In this document: positions 8,502 to 16,714 of the stretch, one piece after another
Position numbering within the stretch: position 1 is the stretch's first letter
Layout: every line of letters starts with the position of its first letter
Source of the DNA: Parapedobacter tibetensis
Lineage (GTDB): Bacteria; Bacteroidota; Bacteroidia; Sphingobacteriales; Sphingobacteriaceae
Direction: 5' to 3'
NCBI RefSeq assembly: GCF_024643205.1
Contig: NZ_JAMKQJ010000004.1
Span: 310,001-374,000, forward strand
DNA length: 64,000 nucleotides
Made by a program: the position numbers and the translations under genes
The notes under the pieces: model-generated
What the model was told of the DNA's origin: nothing
The model's input: only the letters and a program-made list of their open reading frames with translations
Databases searched by the model: none

Positions 8502-8813
8502 TTATAATGTAATTCCAGTAATCTCAATCTTGGTGAATTGCTGGCGGTGACCATTCTTCTTTTTATAGCCTTTACGGCGTTTCTTTTTGAAAATGATTAC
8601 CTTATCCCCCTTCAAATGTGACAAAATCTTAGCCGAAACCGTGGCACCCTTTACTATAGGGGCCCCAACGGTGAATTTACCACCGTCTTCTGCCAACAAT
8701 ACATTGTCAAATTCAATACTAGCGCCCTCATCCCCTTGTAAACGGTGTACAAAGATTTGCTGGTCTTTTGCAACCTTAAATTGCTGTCCGGCTATATTTA
8801 CTATTGCGTACAT
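8502..8813 (-). CDS. rplU: 50S ribosomal protein bL21
   Basis: 103 aa, full length. Typical motifs: MYAIVNIAGQQFKVAKDQ at the N-terminus, VGAPIVKGATVSAKIL, and the basic KRRKGYKKKNGHRQ near the C-terminus that contacts 23S rRNA. First gene of rplU-rpmA, preceded by an exact TTTG-N19-TAnnTTTG promoter with a leader of about 40 nt. Confidence 0.97.
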   Translation of the reverse strand: MYAIVNIAGQQFKVAKDQQIFVHRLQGDEGASIEFDNVLLAEDGGKFTVGAPIVKGATVSAKILSHLKGDKVIIFKKKRRKGYKKKNGHRQQFTKIEITGITL

Positions 8814-8860
8814 TGTTAATGAATTAATAAAATAAAAATTTATACTTAAAAATTGAAGCG

Positions 8861-8891
8861 CAAAGGTAATGCTTTATTTTGATTATTCAAA
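8861..8891 (-). promoter_or_regulatory. Promoter of rplU-rpmA
   Basis: On the minus strand TTTG (8891-8888), 19 bases, then TACCTTTG (8868-8861): a perfect match to the Bacteroidota housekeeping promoter TTTG-N19-TAnnTTTG. Transcription should start near 8854, about 40 nt before the rplU start codon. Confidence 0.8.
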
Positions 8892-8939
8892 TTAGACTTT
8901 GAAAAACACTGGGTTTCGCTTTTAAAAAAACTACCCAGC

Positions 8940-9040
8940 GTCATTGCGAGCAAGCGGGCTGAAATGAGTGTAGGAGCAACCAATCTTCCCTTCAAAGATG
9001 AGATTGGTTTTTATCAGCCCCGCCACTCAGTACTCGCCCC
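8940..9040. repeat. Intergenic imperfect palindrome between rplU and rpsF
   Basis: The 461-bp gap 8814-9274 holds two divergent promoters and, between them, a nested inverted repeat: GGGCTGA (8956-8962) with TCAGCCC (9014-9020), and inside it AACCAATCT (8978-8986) with AGATTGGTT (9001-9009). The left side includes GTCATTGCGAGC, a phrase common in REP-like intergenic repeats. It could be a mobile palindromic element; no coding potential was seen. Confidence 0.5.
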
Positions 9041-9188
9041 TGATAGAAATAATTCCTCAGGAGCTGCTTCGCGGGCGGCTCGCACTATTTTAACAACAAT
9101 TTCCTAAATCCGATTACCTAATTAAAAAGCGATAGCTCCCACAAACCTACAAGGCAGGTACCAGCCTAAAAATTAGTAAGGATACGGC

Positions 9189-9219
9189 TTTGATATCAAA
9201 AACATTATGCATAAATTTG
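9189..9219 (+). promoter_or_regulatory. Promoter of rpsF-rpsR-rplI
   Basis: TTTG at 9189-9192, exactly 19 bases, then TAAATTTG at 9212-9219: a perfect Bacteroidota housekeeping promoter. Transcription should begin near 9226, giving a leader of about 50 nt before rpsF. Confidence 0.82.
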
Positions 9220-9274
9220 CATCCCGTTTTGAGACGGAGTAAATTATTAAATTTTTATCATTTTTAAACAAAGT

Positions 9275-9649
9275 ATGCAACAGTACGAAACCGTTATCAT
9301 TCTTACCCCGTTGCTTTCTGAGGAGGTTTCCAAGGAGACCGTTGCCAAATTCAAGAGCATCCTCACCGAAGGCGGAGCCGAAATTATCCATGAGGATAAT
9401 TGGGGTTTGAAAAAATTAGCGTATCCGATTGAGAAAAAAACAACCGGATTCTATCACCTAACAGAATTCAAGGCTCCAGGTGAATTAATCAGCAAACTGG
9501 AAATCGAATACAGGCGTGATGAGCGGATAATGCGTTTCCTGACGATCAAATTGGACAAACATGCCATTGCTTACAGTGAGAAGAAACGCAGTGGTGCTTT
9601 CAACAAGAAGAAGGCCGAAGGGCCCAAAGCAGAGGAGGTAGCAAACTAA
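9275..9649 (+). CDS. rpsF: 30S ribosomal protein bS6
   Basis: 124 aa. Starts MQQYETVIILTPLLSEE and has WGLKKLAYPIEKKTTGFYH and EIEYRRDERIMRFL, all diagnostic of bS6, which pairs with bS18 on the 30S platform. The C-terminal extension (SGAFNKKKAEGPKAEEVAN) ends in EEVAN. In E. coli RimK adds glutamates to the bS6 C-terminus, and a rimK homologue lies at 44165-45091. Overlaps rpsR by TAATG. Confidence 0.97.
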   Translation: MQQYETVIILTPLLSEEVSKETVAKFKSILTEGGAEIIHEDNWGLKKLAYPIEKKTTGFYHLTEFKAPGELISKLEIEYRRDERIMRFLTIKLDKHAIAYSEKKRSGAFNKKKAEGPKAEEVAN

Positions 9650-9912
9650 TGGCAAACGAACAAATCCAATACGTGACTGCCCCCAAAGTGGAGGACACCC
9701 GTAAAAAATACTGTCGTTTCAAGAAAAATGGCATCCGATACATCGACTACAAAGACGCAAACTTCTTGTTGAAGTTCGTCAATGACCAAGGCAAGGTATT
9801 ACCCCGCCGTCTTACCGGCACTTCACTGAAGTTCCAACGCAAGGTAGCCCAAGCGGTAAAGCGTGCCCGTCATATCGGTCTATTGCCTTATGTTGCTGAT
9901 TCACTAAAATAG
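9649..9912 (+). CDS. rpsR: 30S ribosomal protein bS18
   Basis: 87 aa. Contains KKYCRFKKNGIRYIDYKD, then GKVLPRRLTGTSLKFQRKV and VKRARHIGLLPYVAD, the standard bS18 motifs. Binds with bS6 to the central domain of 16S rRNA. Its ATG overlaps the rpsF stop codon, implying coupled translation. Confidence 0.97.
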   Translation: MANEQIQYVTAPKVEDTRKKYCRFKKNGIRYIDYKDANFLLKFVNDQGKVLPRRLTGTSLKFQRKVAQAVKRARHIGLLPYVADSLK

Positions 9913-9925
9913 GGAGGAAAACGAC

Positions 9926-10369
9926 ATGGAAGTAATCTTAAAGCAAGACATCAAGAAGCTTGGTGAAAAAGACGACATTGTAACCGTAAAACCCGGTTAT
10001 GGCCGTAATTACCTCATCCCGCAAGGATATGCCACCATGGCTACCGAATCGGCTAAAAAGGTATTGGCTGAGAATATCCGTCAAGCACAATTCAAGCAAG
10101 ATAAAATTAAGAAGGATGCTACCGATTTAGCTACTAAATTGGAAGGTTTGAAACTGACCATCGGCGCCAAAGCAGGTGAAACCGGAAAGATTTTCGGTTC
10201 GGTGAATAGTATTCAAGTAGCAGACGCTTTGAAAAAGCAAGGTTTCGATGTAGATCGCCGTCGTATCACCTTCGAAGAAGATCCCAAGGTATTGGGTGAA
10301 TATTTAGCAAACCTGAATCTCCATAAAGAAGTGAAGGTGCAAGTTCCTTTCGAAGTTGTTGCTGAATAA
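9926..10369 (+). CDS. rplI: 50S ribosomal protein bL9
   Basis: 147 aa, full length. N-terminal rRNA-binding domain with VKPGYGRNYLIPQGYA, a long connecting helix (residues 45-75), and the C-terminal domain. A strong Shine-Dalgarno-like GGAGG at 9913-9917 sits 8 bases before the start, unusual in Bacteroidota, where such sequences are weakly used. Last gene of rpsF-rpsR-rplI, followed by a strong terminator. Confidence 0.97.
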   Translation: MEVILKQDIKKLGEKDDIVTVKPGYGRNYLIPQGYATMATESAKKVLAENIRQAQFKQDKIKKDATDLATKLEGLKLTIGAKAGETGKIFGSVNSIQVADALKKQGFDVDRRRITFEEDPKVLGEYLANLNLHKEVKVQVPFEVVAE

Positions 10370-10395
10370 GCGGTAGCTAACAAGGATAAGATAGC

Positions 10396-10430
10396 AACAG
10401 GTAGGCCATGGCGCCTACCTGTTTTTTTTT
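10396..10430 (+). terminator. Terminator of rpsF-rpsR-rplI
   Basis: Perfect 9-bp stem CAGGTAGGC (10398-10406) and GCCTACCTG (10413-10421), extendable by two A-T pairs, six-base loop, then a run of nine T (10422-10430). Canonical intrinsic terminator 27 bp after rplI. Confidence 0.92.
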
Positions 10431-10498
10431 GCCTCCCGTGAATCTAAGGTAGCACCAGTTTACACAAAGATTTAAAGGCTCCCCATCTTGGATGAGGT

Positions 10499-12022
10499 TT
10501 AGACCTCCTTCACGAGGTATTCGGCTACATGGCGATCCGCGGAAGAAAAGGAAATACCGATAGCCAGTTTTTTGCGCCCGTCGGCGCCGTAAGGCTGCAG
10601 GTAGTTTTTGGCAATGACCTGATCCAATGCTTCCTGCGCCGTGCCGTCCAGTTTCAGTTCAATCACATAGATATAATCATCCGTCTTCACCAGCACGTCG
10701 CAGCGGCCCTTGGCGCTGTGTACTTCCGTATACACCTCCACCCCGGCCAGCTTGAACACCAATACCGTGATGATGGTAAAAATCGACTCCGTGTCGGCGT
10801 TCCAATGGTCGTACGGCACCTCGCCTATCAAGCCGTTCAGTGCGGCCACGGTCCGTTCCACGTCTCCCGCCACCAGCGACCGACGCAGGGCGGTCACCAA
10901 CGACAGCGAGTCGGTGATCTCCGATTCACGGTAGGTATTCAGCAAACCATCCAATAGGCTCTGCCGCACCTCCTGGTTCGGGTAGCCCAGCGTACACAAT
11001 TGGCCATCCAGTTCCTTTATCGTCAGGTAACCCGTCTGGAACAGCAACGAGGCCATGTTCAGCCTATCCGTATTGAAGTCCGCCAGGGTATTGAGCGACA
11101 CCTCCACGCCATCCATGTCGCCCAGTTTACGCTGTTTGAGCTGTTCGAAGAGGAACGTCGGTGTACCCGTGGTGAACCAGTAGTTCATGAATGCACGCCC
11201 CTTCATCAGGTTTAGCAATGAAAATGGGTTGTACAGGCGTTTGTCTTCTCCCCACGAATACCCATTGTACCATTTCCGGATCTGTTCAATTACATCAGGA
11301 TATTCGCTTTCCATGCTTCCGATCTCTTCGGCGAATACGGTTTCCAGTTCCGCCTGCGTAATGCCGACCAGCGAATGGAAGTTGCGGTCTATCGTAATGT
11401 CCTCCAGGTTGTTCAGGTCGGAGAAAATGCTCACCCGGCTGAAGCGGCTCACGCCAGTGATGAACAGCAGGCGGATTTGTCCGTCGCGCCCCTTCAGTAT
11501 CGAATAGAAGCTCTTCATCACGGAGCGGTTCGCTTCCAGCTGATCCGTATCATGCAGGAAGTCGATCAGTGGCTTGTCGTACTCGTCAATCAAAAGCACC
11601 ACTTGGCCAATTCCAGCAGCAGTCCTTTCAATCAACTCGCGGAACATGCCTTGCAACGTCTTCGCCTCAAGCGCCACACCCACCAGCCCGGCATTGCGCG
11701 TCAATTCAATTTTCAGTGCTTCTTCGAGACCCACCTCTTTGTATGGGATCTCCGCAAAGTTGAAGTGGATCACCGGGTTAGTCTTCGACCAATCCCATTG
11801 ATTATGTATCCACAGCCCCTCGAACAGTGTTTTGCTTCCTTTGAACAACTCCTCAATGGTATCCACCAGCAGGCTCTTGCCGAAGCGGCGCGGACGGCTA
11901 AGAAAGTAATATTTACCGGTTTCCACCACGTGGTGGATGATTTCGGTCTTGTCGACGTATATGTAGCCACCCTCCCGGATTTCCCGGAAGGATTGCATGC
12001 CGATGGGGTATTTCCTGATCAT
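10499..12022 (-). CDS. AAA-ATPase-like protein with C-terminal PD-(D/E)XK nuclease-like domain
   Basis: 507 aa. N-terminal AAA-like domain with YVDKTEII, a modified P-loop SRPRRFGKSLL near residue 42 and Walker B VVLLIDEYDKPL near 143; the C-terminus has a PD-(D/E)XK-type core (GRCDVLVKTDDYIYVIELKL, then Q and LQPY). This family is expanded in Bacteroidota, often in many near-identical copies; its role is unknown, with mobile or defence functions suggested. A relic of the 3' end of a second copy lies at 13962-14026. Its G+C content looks higher than that of its neighbours. Confidence 0.85.
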   Translation of the reverse strand: MIRKYPIGMQSFREIREGGYIYVDKTEIIHHVVETGKYYFLSRPRRFGKSLLVDTIEELFKGSKTLFEGLWIHNQWDWSKTNPVIHFNFAEIPYKEVGLEEALKIELTRNAGLVGVALEAKTLQGMFRELIERTAAGIGQVVLLIDEYDKPLIDFLHDTDQLEANRSVMKSFYSILKGRDGQIRLLFITGVSRFSRVSIFSDLNNLEDITIDRNFHSLVGITQAELETVFAEEIGSMESEYPDVIEQIRKWYNGYSWGEDKRLYNPFSLLNLMKGRAFMNYWFTTGTPTFLFEQLKQRKLGDMDGVEVSLNTLADFNTDRLNMASLLFQTGYLTIKELDGQLCTLGYPNQEVRQSLLDGLLNTYRESEITDSLSLVTALRRSLVAGDVERTVAALNGLIGEVPYDHWNADTESIFTIITVLVFKLAGVEVYTEVHSAKGRCDVLVKTDDYIYVIELKLDGTAQEALDQVIAKNYLQPYGADGRKKLAIGISFSSADRHVAEYLVKEV

Positions 12023-12151
12023 GTGGCTAAGATAACGAAAAGCCGCGATAATCCCGATGACAGCGAGGGATGCTCCGCAGTATTGATGGAACGCTCCGTG
12101 GTATCATGGAACGGCTCAAGGGTACCGCTGATTCACCGTATCGTTGCTCAC

Positions 12152-12739
12152 GGACACCATATGGTTTACAGCGAACCCTACACCGCGTCTATTGGCCACC
12201 GTTCAGGGGCTAATGGCCACCACTCGGTTCACAGTGAACACTATACCGGGTCTATTGGTCACCGTTCAGGGGCTACTGGCCACCATACGGTTTACAGCGA
12301 ACTCTACACCGGGTCTATTGGCCACCGTTCAGGGGCTACTGGCCACCATACGGTTTGCAGTGAACACTATACCGGGTCTATTGGCTACCATATGGTTTTC
12401 GGTGAACACTATAACGGATCTATTGGCCACAGTTTAGGGGCTAATAGGCCACCATATGGTTTTCGGTGAACACTATACCGGGTCTATTGGCCACAGTTTA
12501 GGGGCTAATGGCCACCATATGGTTTTCGGTGAACACTATACCGGGTCTATTGGCCACTGTTTAGGGGCTAATGGCCACCATATGGTTTACGGTGAACACT
12601 ATACCGGATCTATTGGCCACTGTTTAAGGGCTAATGGCGACCATATGGTTTGCAGTGAACCCCATACCTGGTCTACTTGGCCGCCGTTTAGGGGCCAATG
12701 ACCACCATACGGTATCCGTGAGACCCTATACGGGGTTTG
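12152..12739. repeat. 63-bp tandem repeat array (minisatellite), about nine and a half copies
   Basis: Units begin at 12152, 12215, 12278, 12341, 12383, 12447, 12510, 12573, 12636 and 12700. Each is 63 bp except the fourth (42 bp, a 21-bp deletion), the fifth and the ninth (64 bp, one inserted base each); the tenth is partial. The unit starts GGCCACCATATGGTTT, whose ACCATATGGT is a perfect palindrome, and ends GTTTAGGGGCTAAT. Because 63 is a multiple of three, long frames are open (21-residue period HHMVFGEHYTGSIGH), but the one-base insertions shift the frame and no start is convincing. The array lies just upstream of the AAA/nuclease gene. The rest of 12740-13076 shows nothing recognisable. 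Confidence 0.93.
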
Positions 12740-13076
12740 AAGGCTTTTTTTCTTACCAATTATTTGGAATGCACCCTTGTTTATTCATGTGATGTGTAAA
12801 TCTAACCGGCGTATGGCGGAATTATGAGGAAAACCCGCCTTATGTCATTTGAATATGCGCAAAGACAGCTAAAGTTAATTGTGCGGTTCCCGGAAACCCC
12901 ATATGGCCTCCTGAATTAAAAAATCGAAAACCTCAAGGTCTCGGATTGAGTCCATACTAAAGCGTATCTTAAGCGTTTAAAGTAAAACAGATGGAAGTGT
13001 GAAGAACACGTCATAATTTTTTCGGATTTGCTTTTGAAAGCATATTTATTTAATTTTGGAATTAAAATCAGGAGTT

Positions 13077-13306
13077 ATGGCAACGATCATAGAAAGTGAG
13101 ATGCTCAATTACTTTACCCAGTTGAACGACGCTGAAAAAAATCGGTTGTCCAGATGCTGAAAACCTTTATTAAAAGTCGTAAAGAACCGGCTCAGCCTAT
13201 TAGCATTGAAAAGTACAATGCCGAGCTAAGGGAAGCGGAGGCCGAATATGAAAAAGGCGATTATGTGACACATGAGCAATTGTTAAAAACTATCCAAACG
13301 TGGTAG
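13077..13306 (+). pseudogene. Antitoxin gene of a ParE-type pair, frameshifted
   Basis: The start at 13077 (preceded by AGGAG) gives MATIIESEMLNYFTQLNDAE, then an early stop after the run of seven A at about 13137-13143. Adding one A restores an open frame to 13306 (residues KSVVQMLKTFIKSRK, then YNAELREAEAEYEKGDYV), a pattern typical of small antitoxins paired with RelE/ParE toxins in Bacteroidota. It overlaps the toxin start. The break may be a real mutation, phase variation at the A run, or a sequencing error. Confidence 0.7.
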
Positions 13307-13601
13307 ATAAGCCTGCCCGAATTGTCTGGACGAAAATGGCACAAGGCCATTTGAAGCAGGCTTTTGAACACATCAGCGAAGATTCTCCTCAAAACGCATT
13401 AAAAGTGGTGGCTGATATTGCCAGTACTATTGAAAAAGCAGCGGAGTACCCAGATGCTTATGCCCCGGATAAATTAAAACTTGAAAACGATGGCACATTC
13501 CGGGCATTTGAAATCTCATGTTGGCTTCATATCGTTATTCGAAGGGAGTATTGCGAGTTTTACGAGTCAGGCACACCAAGATGAAACCCAAATATCATTA
13601 G
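13300..13601 (+). pseudogene. RelE/ParE-family toxin, probably frameshifted near its C-terminus
   Basis: GTG start at 13300 overlaps the antitoxin stop. Residues 1-75 fit a ParE-type mRNA- or gyrase-targeting toxin (IVWTKMAQGHLKQAFEHI, then DIASTIEKAAEYPDAYAPD, then GTFRAFEI). The frame as it stands ends at 13584 with an untypical tail. One base lost near 13518-13521 explains this: the next frame reads SYRYSKGVLRVLRVRHTKMK and stops at 13601, which is the normal ParE ending. With the antitoxin also broken, the pair looks inactive, or the assembly has two errors. Confidence 0.7.
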
Positions 13602-13697
13602 TTTTTAAAGTAACCCATCTCCGTATAGAACGGGTTCGTTGAGGCGTAGACCAATACTGTTTAGACGTTGAAATAGGAGCCGACCGGGCAATCGTTA

Positions 13698-13961
13698 TTG
13701 CCGTCGCCGGTCACCATACAGATCACTAACCCAGGCGCAATTACTTTTGAAAATTCTTTGGGAATAGCTACCGTAACTGATCTCGGCAGCAACCAATTTT
13801 ACCCCACGCTGGAAGAAAAGATGATTGAAGGCCGTAGGCTCGGCAATCCGGAACCGAAAAATGGGACTGTGCGAAAGAGAGATGGTCTCGCTGATGACCC
13901 TGTTCCATTACGGCTGGATGGAAGTTGGATGATGGTTACTTTGGGATACATAACAATCTGG
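13698..13961 (+). pseudogene. Relic of a C-terminal domain like that of the astacin protein
   Basis: An open frame whose first part, GAITFENSLGIATVTDLGSN, parallels residues 303-324 of the astacin-like protein at 17703-19109 (GTVSLDNATGIATLTALGNN). The rest (EEKMIEGRRLGNPEPKNG and onward) is not recognised, and the frame runs on into the antisense AAA/nuclease relic. Best read as a patchwork of gene fragments; no promoter or credible start was seen. The gap 13602-13697 shows nothing recognisable. Confidence 0.45.
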
Positions 13962-14026
13962 CTAGACCTCCTTCATGAGGTATTCGGCCACTTCGCGGTT
14001 TTCGGAAGAAAAGGAAATACCGAGGC
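13962..14026 (-). pseudogene. 3' end fragment of a second AAA/PD-(D/E)XK gene
   Basis: On the minus strand it reads GLGISFSSENREVAEYLMKEV and a stop. The intact gene at 10499-12022 ends AIGISFSSADRHVAEYLVKEV. Only about 65 bp remain, so this is the last trace of a lost paralogue or a gene-conversion scar. Confidence 0.75.
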
Positions 14027-14075
14027 CATCGCTTAATAAATGGCTCCCTTCAATTGTGATACAGAAATTTATAAA

Positions 14076-15179
14076 TCACTTCGGCAATTCCACAAGTTCA
14101 TAATTCGTGCTGCGACCACCTTGTTCTTCCTGTCGTAAAATCCCCTTTTCTATCAGGTCTTTTATATCCCGTAATGCTGTGTCCGGTGAGCATTTGGCTA
14201 TTTTTGCCCATTTTGAAGATTTTAATTTCCCATCAAATCCATCTAATAGTTTGTTCAATACCAATCGTTGCCTTTCATTCAATGGTGTATGTTCGTGTAT
14301 TTTCCAAAATTCTGCTTTATGAACTACCTGCTGTAACGTATTTTCCGTTTCTAGCAAGGCATTTTTCAGGCAATGCAGGAACCATTCTAACCACTCTGTA
14401 ATATCTCCGCTACTATGTTGAACCTTTTGCAACACTTCATAGTACCTTTTGCGTTCCACCAGGATTTGGCTCGACATACTATAAAAACGCTCCGGACTTT
14501 CGTCTGCCCGGGCAAGCAATAAATCTGAAATCGCCCTTGCTATCCTGCCGTTACCGTCGTCAAAGGGGTGAATAATAATAAACCAAAAGTGAGCAATGGC
14601 GGCTTTTAACACCATATCCATTTTTAGGTCACTATTTAACCAATCAAGAAACTTGTCCATTTCTTCATTTACAAATTCACTAGGCACTGCTTCGTAGTGG
14701 ATTTTTTCTTTTCCCATAGCTCCCGAAACCACCTGCATTTCTCCAGTACGGTAGTGCCCTACTTCAATTTTATACATCCCACTATGTCCTGCTGGAAACA
14801 AAGCCGAATGCCAACCGAACAACCTATCTTCTGTCAATGGTTGTAAATATTTTTGGGTAGCATCCAACATCATTTCCACTACTCCCTCCACATTCCTGTC
14901 TGTCAGCACCAAGCCAGCCACATCCAGTCCCAAACGCCTTGCTATGGAAGAACGTACCTGCTCATAGTTTAGCTGTTCACCCTCTATCTCCGAAGATTTT
15001 ACCACATCAAGCGTAAGCGTGGTAAGATTAGCTTCTTCCTGCATCGAAAACCCTAACGAACTCATCTGTCCTGCAATTTTTCCCTGCAAGTGGCGAACTT
15101 CTCCAAACACCATGTTGAGGGCCTTGTCCTGCCAGATAAAATCAGTCCAGTTCTTATTTTGATAAATATACTTTGCCAT
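14076..15179 (-). CDS. Fic-domain AMP-transferase-like protein with C-terminal winged helix
   Basis: 367 aa from the ATG at 15179. Residues 62-67 (SSEIEG) match the inhibitory motif (S/T)xxxE(G/N), placing it in the N-terminally inhibited class. The catalytic motif HPFDDGNGRIAR is intact at 204-215. The last 80 residues look like a winged-helix DNA-binding domain (SSKWAKIAKCSPDTALRDIK). Fic proteins transfer AMP from ATP to protein hydroxyls; the target is unknown. The gene stands alone; three related motifs upstream (15197-15258) suggest autoregulation by the winged helix. Confidence 0.9.
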   Translation of the reverse strand: MAKYIYQNKNWTDFIWQDKALNMVFGEVRHLQGKIAGQMSSLGFSMQEEANLTTLTLDVVKSSEIEGEQLNYEQVRSSIARRLGLDVAGLVLTDRNVEGVVEMMLDATQKYLQPLTEDRLFGWHSALFPAGHSGMYKIEVGHYRTGEMQVVSGAMGKEKIHYEAVPSEFVNEEMDKFLDWLNSDLKMDMVLKAAIAHFWFIIIHPFDDGNGRIARAISDLLLARADESPERFYSMSSQILVERKRYYEVLQKVQHSSGDITEWLEWFLHCLKNALLETENTLQQVVHKAEFWKIHEHTPLNERQRLVLNKLLDGFDGKLKSSKWAKIAKCSPDTALRDIKDLIEKGILRQEEQGGRSTNYELVELPK

Positions 15180-15196
15180 TGCCAAATGTTTTCCTT

Positions 15197-15258
15197 GCGG
15201 CAAATATACGAGTTATTCGCCGCAAAAATACGGGAAATAAGTTTTTATTCGCCGCAAA
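15197..15258 (-). promoter_or_regulatory. Promoter and candidate operator repeats of the fic gene
   Basis: Three copies of GC(C/G)GCAAA at 15197-15204, 15219-15226 and 15251-15258; the last two sit in an exact 14-mer TTATTCGCCGCAAA. Start-to-start spacings are 22 and 32 bp, about two and three helical turns. The first two copies run into CAAATATA (15201-15208) and CAAAAATA (15223-15230), which on the minus strand are TATATTTG and TATTTTTG, both -7 elements. A protein bound here would block the fic promoter. Confidence 0.6.
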
Positions 15259-15298
15259 TTATCTATGGATGCTACCGATTTTGCTACTCAATTGGAAG

Positions 15299-16261
15299 TT
15301 AAAACCGCTTAACCACATTAAACCCCAAACCATCATGGCCATTAGGAATAGATATACGCTGAAATCCCCATCGTACCGCCCTTTCTTTTCTCGGCTTATT
15401 GGCAATCAGATTCCACGAGCTCAATATCATGGTAGCGGTGCCCAAACCGATATTAAGCAGGGAGACATTGCGCTGTCCCACATTCATATAGGGCTCATCA
15501 TATATATTCATCTCCTCTTCCGGATACTCGGCGATACCTAGTGTAATCTGGGCGGCACCACTTGCCAAACCAATCCATGGGACTACCCGGTTGTCTGTCC
15601 CGCGGCCGATTTGGATGGCATTGATTGTGGTAAATGAAAGGTTTGCGCCGCTGAGCAGTGCCGAACTCATGCCATAACCTTTTGAAACATGGTTTTTATC
15701 GTCATATACGATGGTTACACCTCCGTAGGAGGGTTGAATCATCGCACATTCCATTTTGGTGAGCCCGCTTGATGCGATCCAGTTGTCGACTGCAGGGTCC
15801 TGCATGTCGAGTATCTTCTCATATTTGTACTTCTTGTTTATTGCTTCGGCTACTCCCCGTCCCGCCGTCTGTTCAATCAGATATCCCACGGCGCATATCT
15901 GACCATCCTTATCAATAAAGCATGGTTTCCGTTCATTCACATAATCGTAATTTCTCGGAAATACACCTGTTGTGCGATAAGTGTGCAGCAGACCCAGCAT
16001 CAGCTGCCTTTTTTCCCGGAGTTCCGAGGGTAGTGTAGAAACGTCTGCATCCCAGAGTATGTTTTCGACATATGCTAGATGCGTGCCGATGCGTAGGTCT
16101 TCGTCCGTTTCAGCAGTTGGTCCTTTTGCATACCTATCCTCGAAGCTGACGTCGCCAAGAATGGCATTTACGGATTGATCCATGTCTCCTTTGGAATTTT
16201 TGTTGTGCACCCACAATGCACTTGCAAATGCCAGTGCAAGTAAAAAGGTTAAGATTTTCAT
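15299..16261 (-). CDS. Secreted protein of unknown function with a CAVGYL motif
   Basis: 320 aa. N-terminal signal peptide (MKILTFLLALAFASALWVHN). The middle has CFIDKDGQICAVGYLIEQ (near 110-128) and CAMIQPSYGG, a pattern I have seen in unassigned Bacteroidota proteins; the last third has hydrophobic stretches, possibly membrane-associated. Function unknown. Its first part plus upstream DNA is duplicated as a dead copy at 19636-20020. Confidence 0.75.
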   Translation of the reverse strand: MKILTFLLALAFASALWVHNKNSKGDMDQSVNAILGDVSFEDRYAKGPTAETDEDLRIGTHLAYVENILWDADVSTLPSELREKRQLMLGLLHTYRTTGVFPRNYDYVNERKPCFIDKDGQICAVGYLIEQTAGRGVAEAINKKYKYEKILDMQDPAVDNWIASSGLTKMECAMIQPSYGGVTIVYDDKNHVSKGYGMSSALLSGANLSFTTINAIQIGRGTDNRVVPWIGLASGAAQITLGIAEYPEEEMNIYDEPYMNVGQRNVSLLNIGLGTATMILSSWNLIANKPRKERAVRWGFQRISIPNGHDGLGFNVVKRF

Positions 16262-16475
16262 AATCGTATTGTTTTTGATTAGTTTATTTATTGGATAGAA
16301 CGACAGGAGGATTTATTTCGCTACAATACGTGATTGTGGTGACCGGATTTGGTTCGAGAAGTGAATTAAGCTAAAATCAGCTAACAACGATGAGTTAAAT
16401 AAAACGGATCCATATACAAGTCAATTAGCCAAAACAAAAAACAGCAAAACTGAGTTTGCTGCTCTTTTGTCCGAA
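15880..16475. repeat. Segmental duplication, copy 1
   Basis: Covers the 5' part of the secreted-protein gene, its start at 16261 and about 200 bp upstream including a terminator-like hairpin. It is clearly similar to 19636-20190 in the same orientation, with one insertion of about 40 bp in this copy near 16360-16405. The gap 16262-16714 between divergent genes holds this repeat and otherwise nothing recognisable. Confidence 0.85.
16433..16470. terminator. Terminator-like hairpin in the duplicated segment
   Basis: CAGCAAAAC and GTTTGCTG form a hairpin flanked by A/T-rich runs. It lies between two divergent genes, where a terminator serves no gene; the matching hairpin at 20153-20185 follows susD. 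It appears to have been carried along in the duplication. Confidence 0.6.
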
Positions 16476-16714
16476 TTTATTGTGAATAAATTGTCGAATA
16501 AGGTTAATATATTGTTCTCCAATTCCAATTAAGCAGGTCAAAAACGAAATATCCTTGTTTATATTAAAATAATTACCAAACTTAGAGCTCATAATGAATC
16601 TTTATAAAACCAACGATCATGCAAAGAAAATTCGTTCAATATCTAACCGTCGTAATATCTATCTTAATTCATGCTTAATTCATGGCAACGCTCGACGAGT
16701 AAAATGTATACAGC

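Noticed and set aside
11375..12469. A 364-codon plus-strand frame across the AAA/nuclease gene and the tandem repeats
   Set aside because: It is antisense to a clearly coding gene and continues only because the 63-bp repeat has no stop in that frame; no domain is recognised.
12456..12701. Frame with three or more 21-residue repeats (HHMVFGEHYTGSIGH)
   Set aside because: Repeat-derived; other frames of the array are equally open, and one-base insertions break the phase between units, which argues against selection for protein.
16619..16678. Short frame MQRKFVQYLTVVISILIHA before the barrel gene
   Set aside because: Looks like a signal peptide but ends after 19 codons with nothing in frame after it; no evidence of function.
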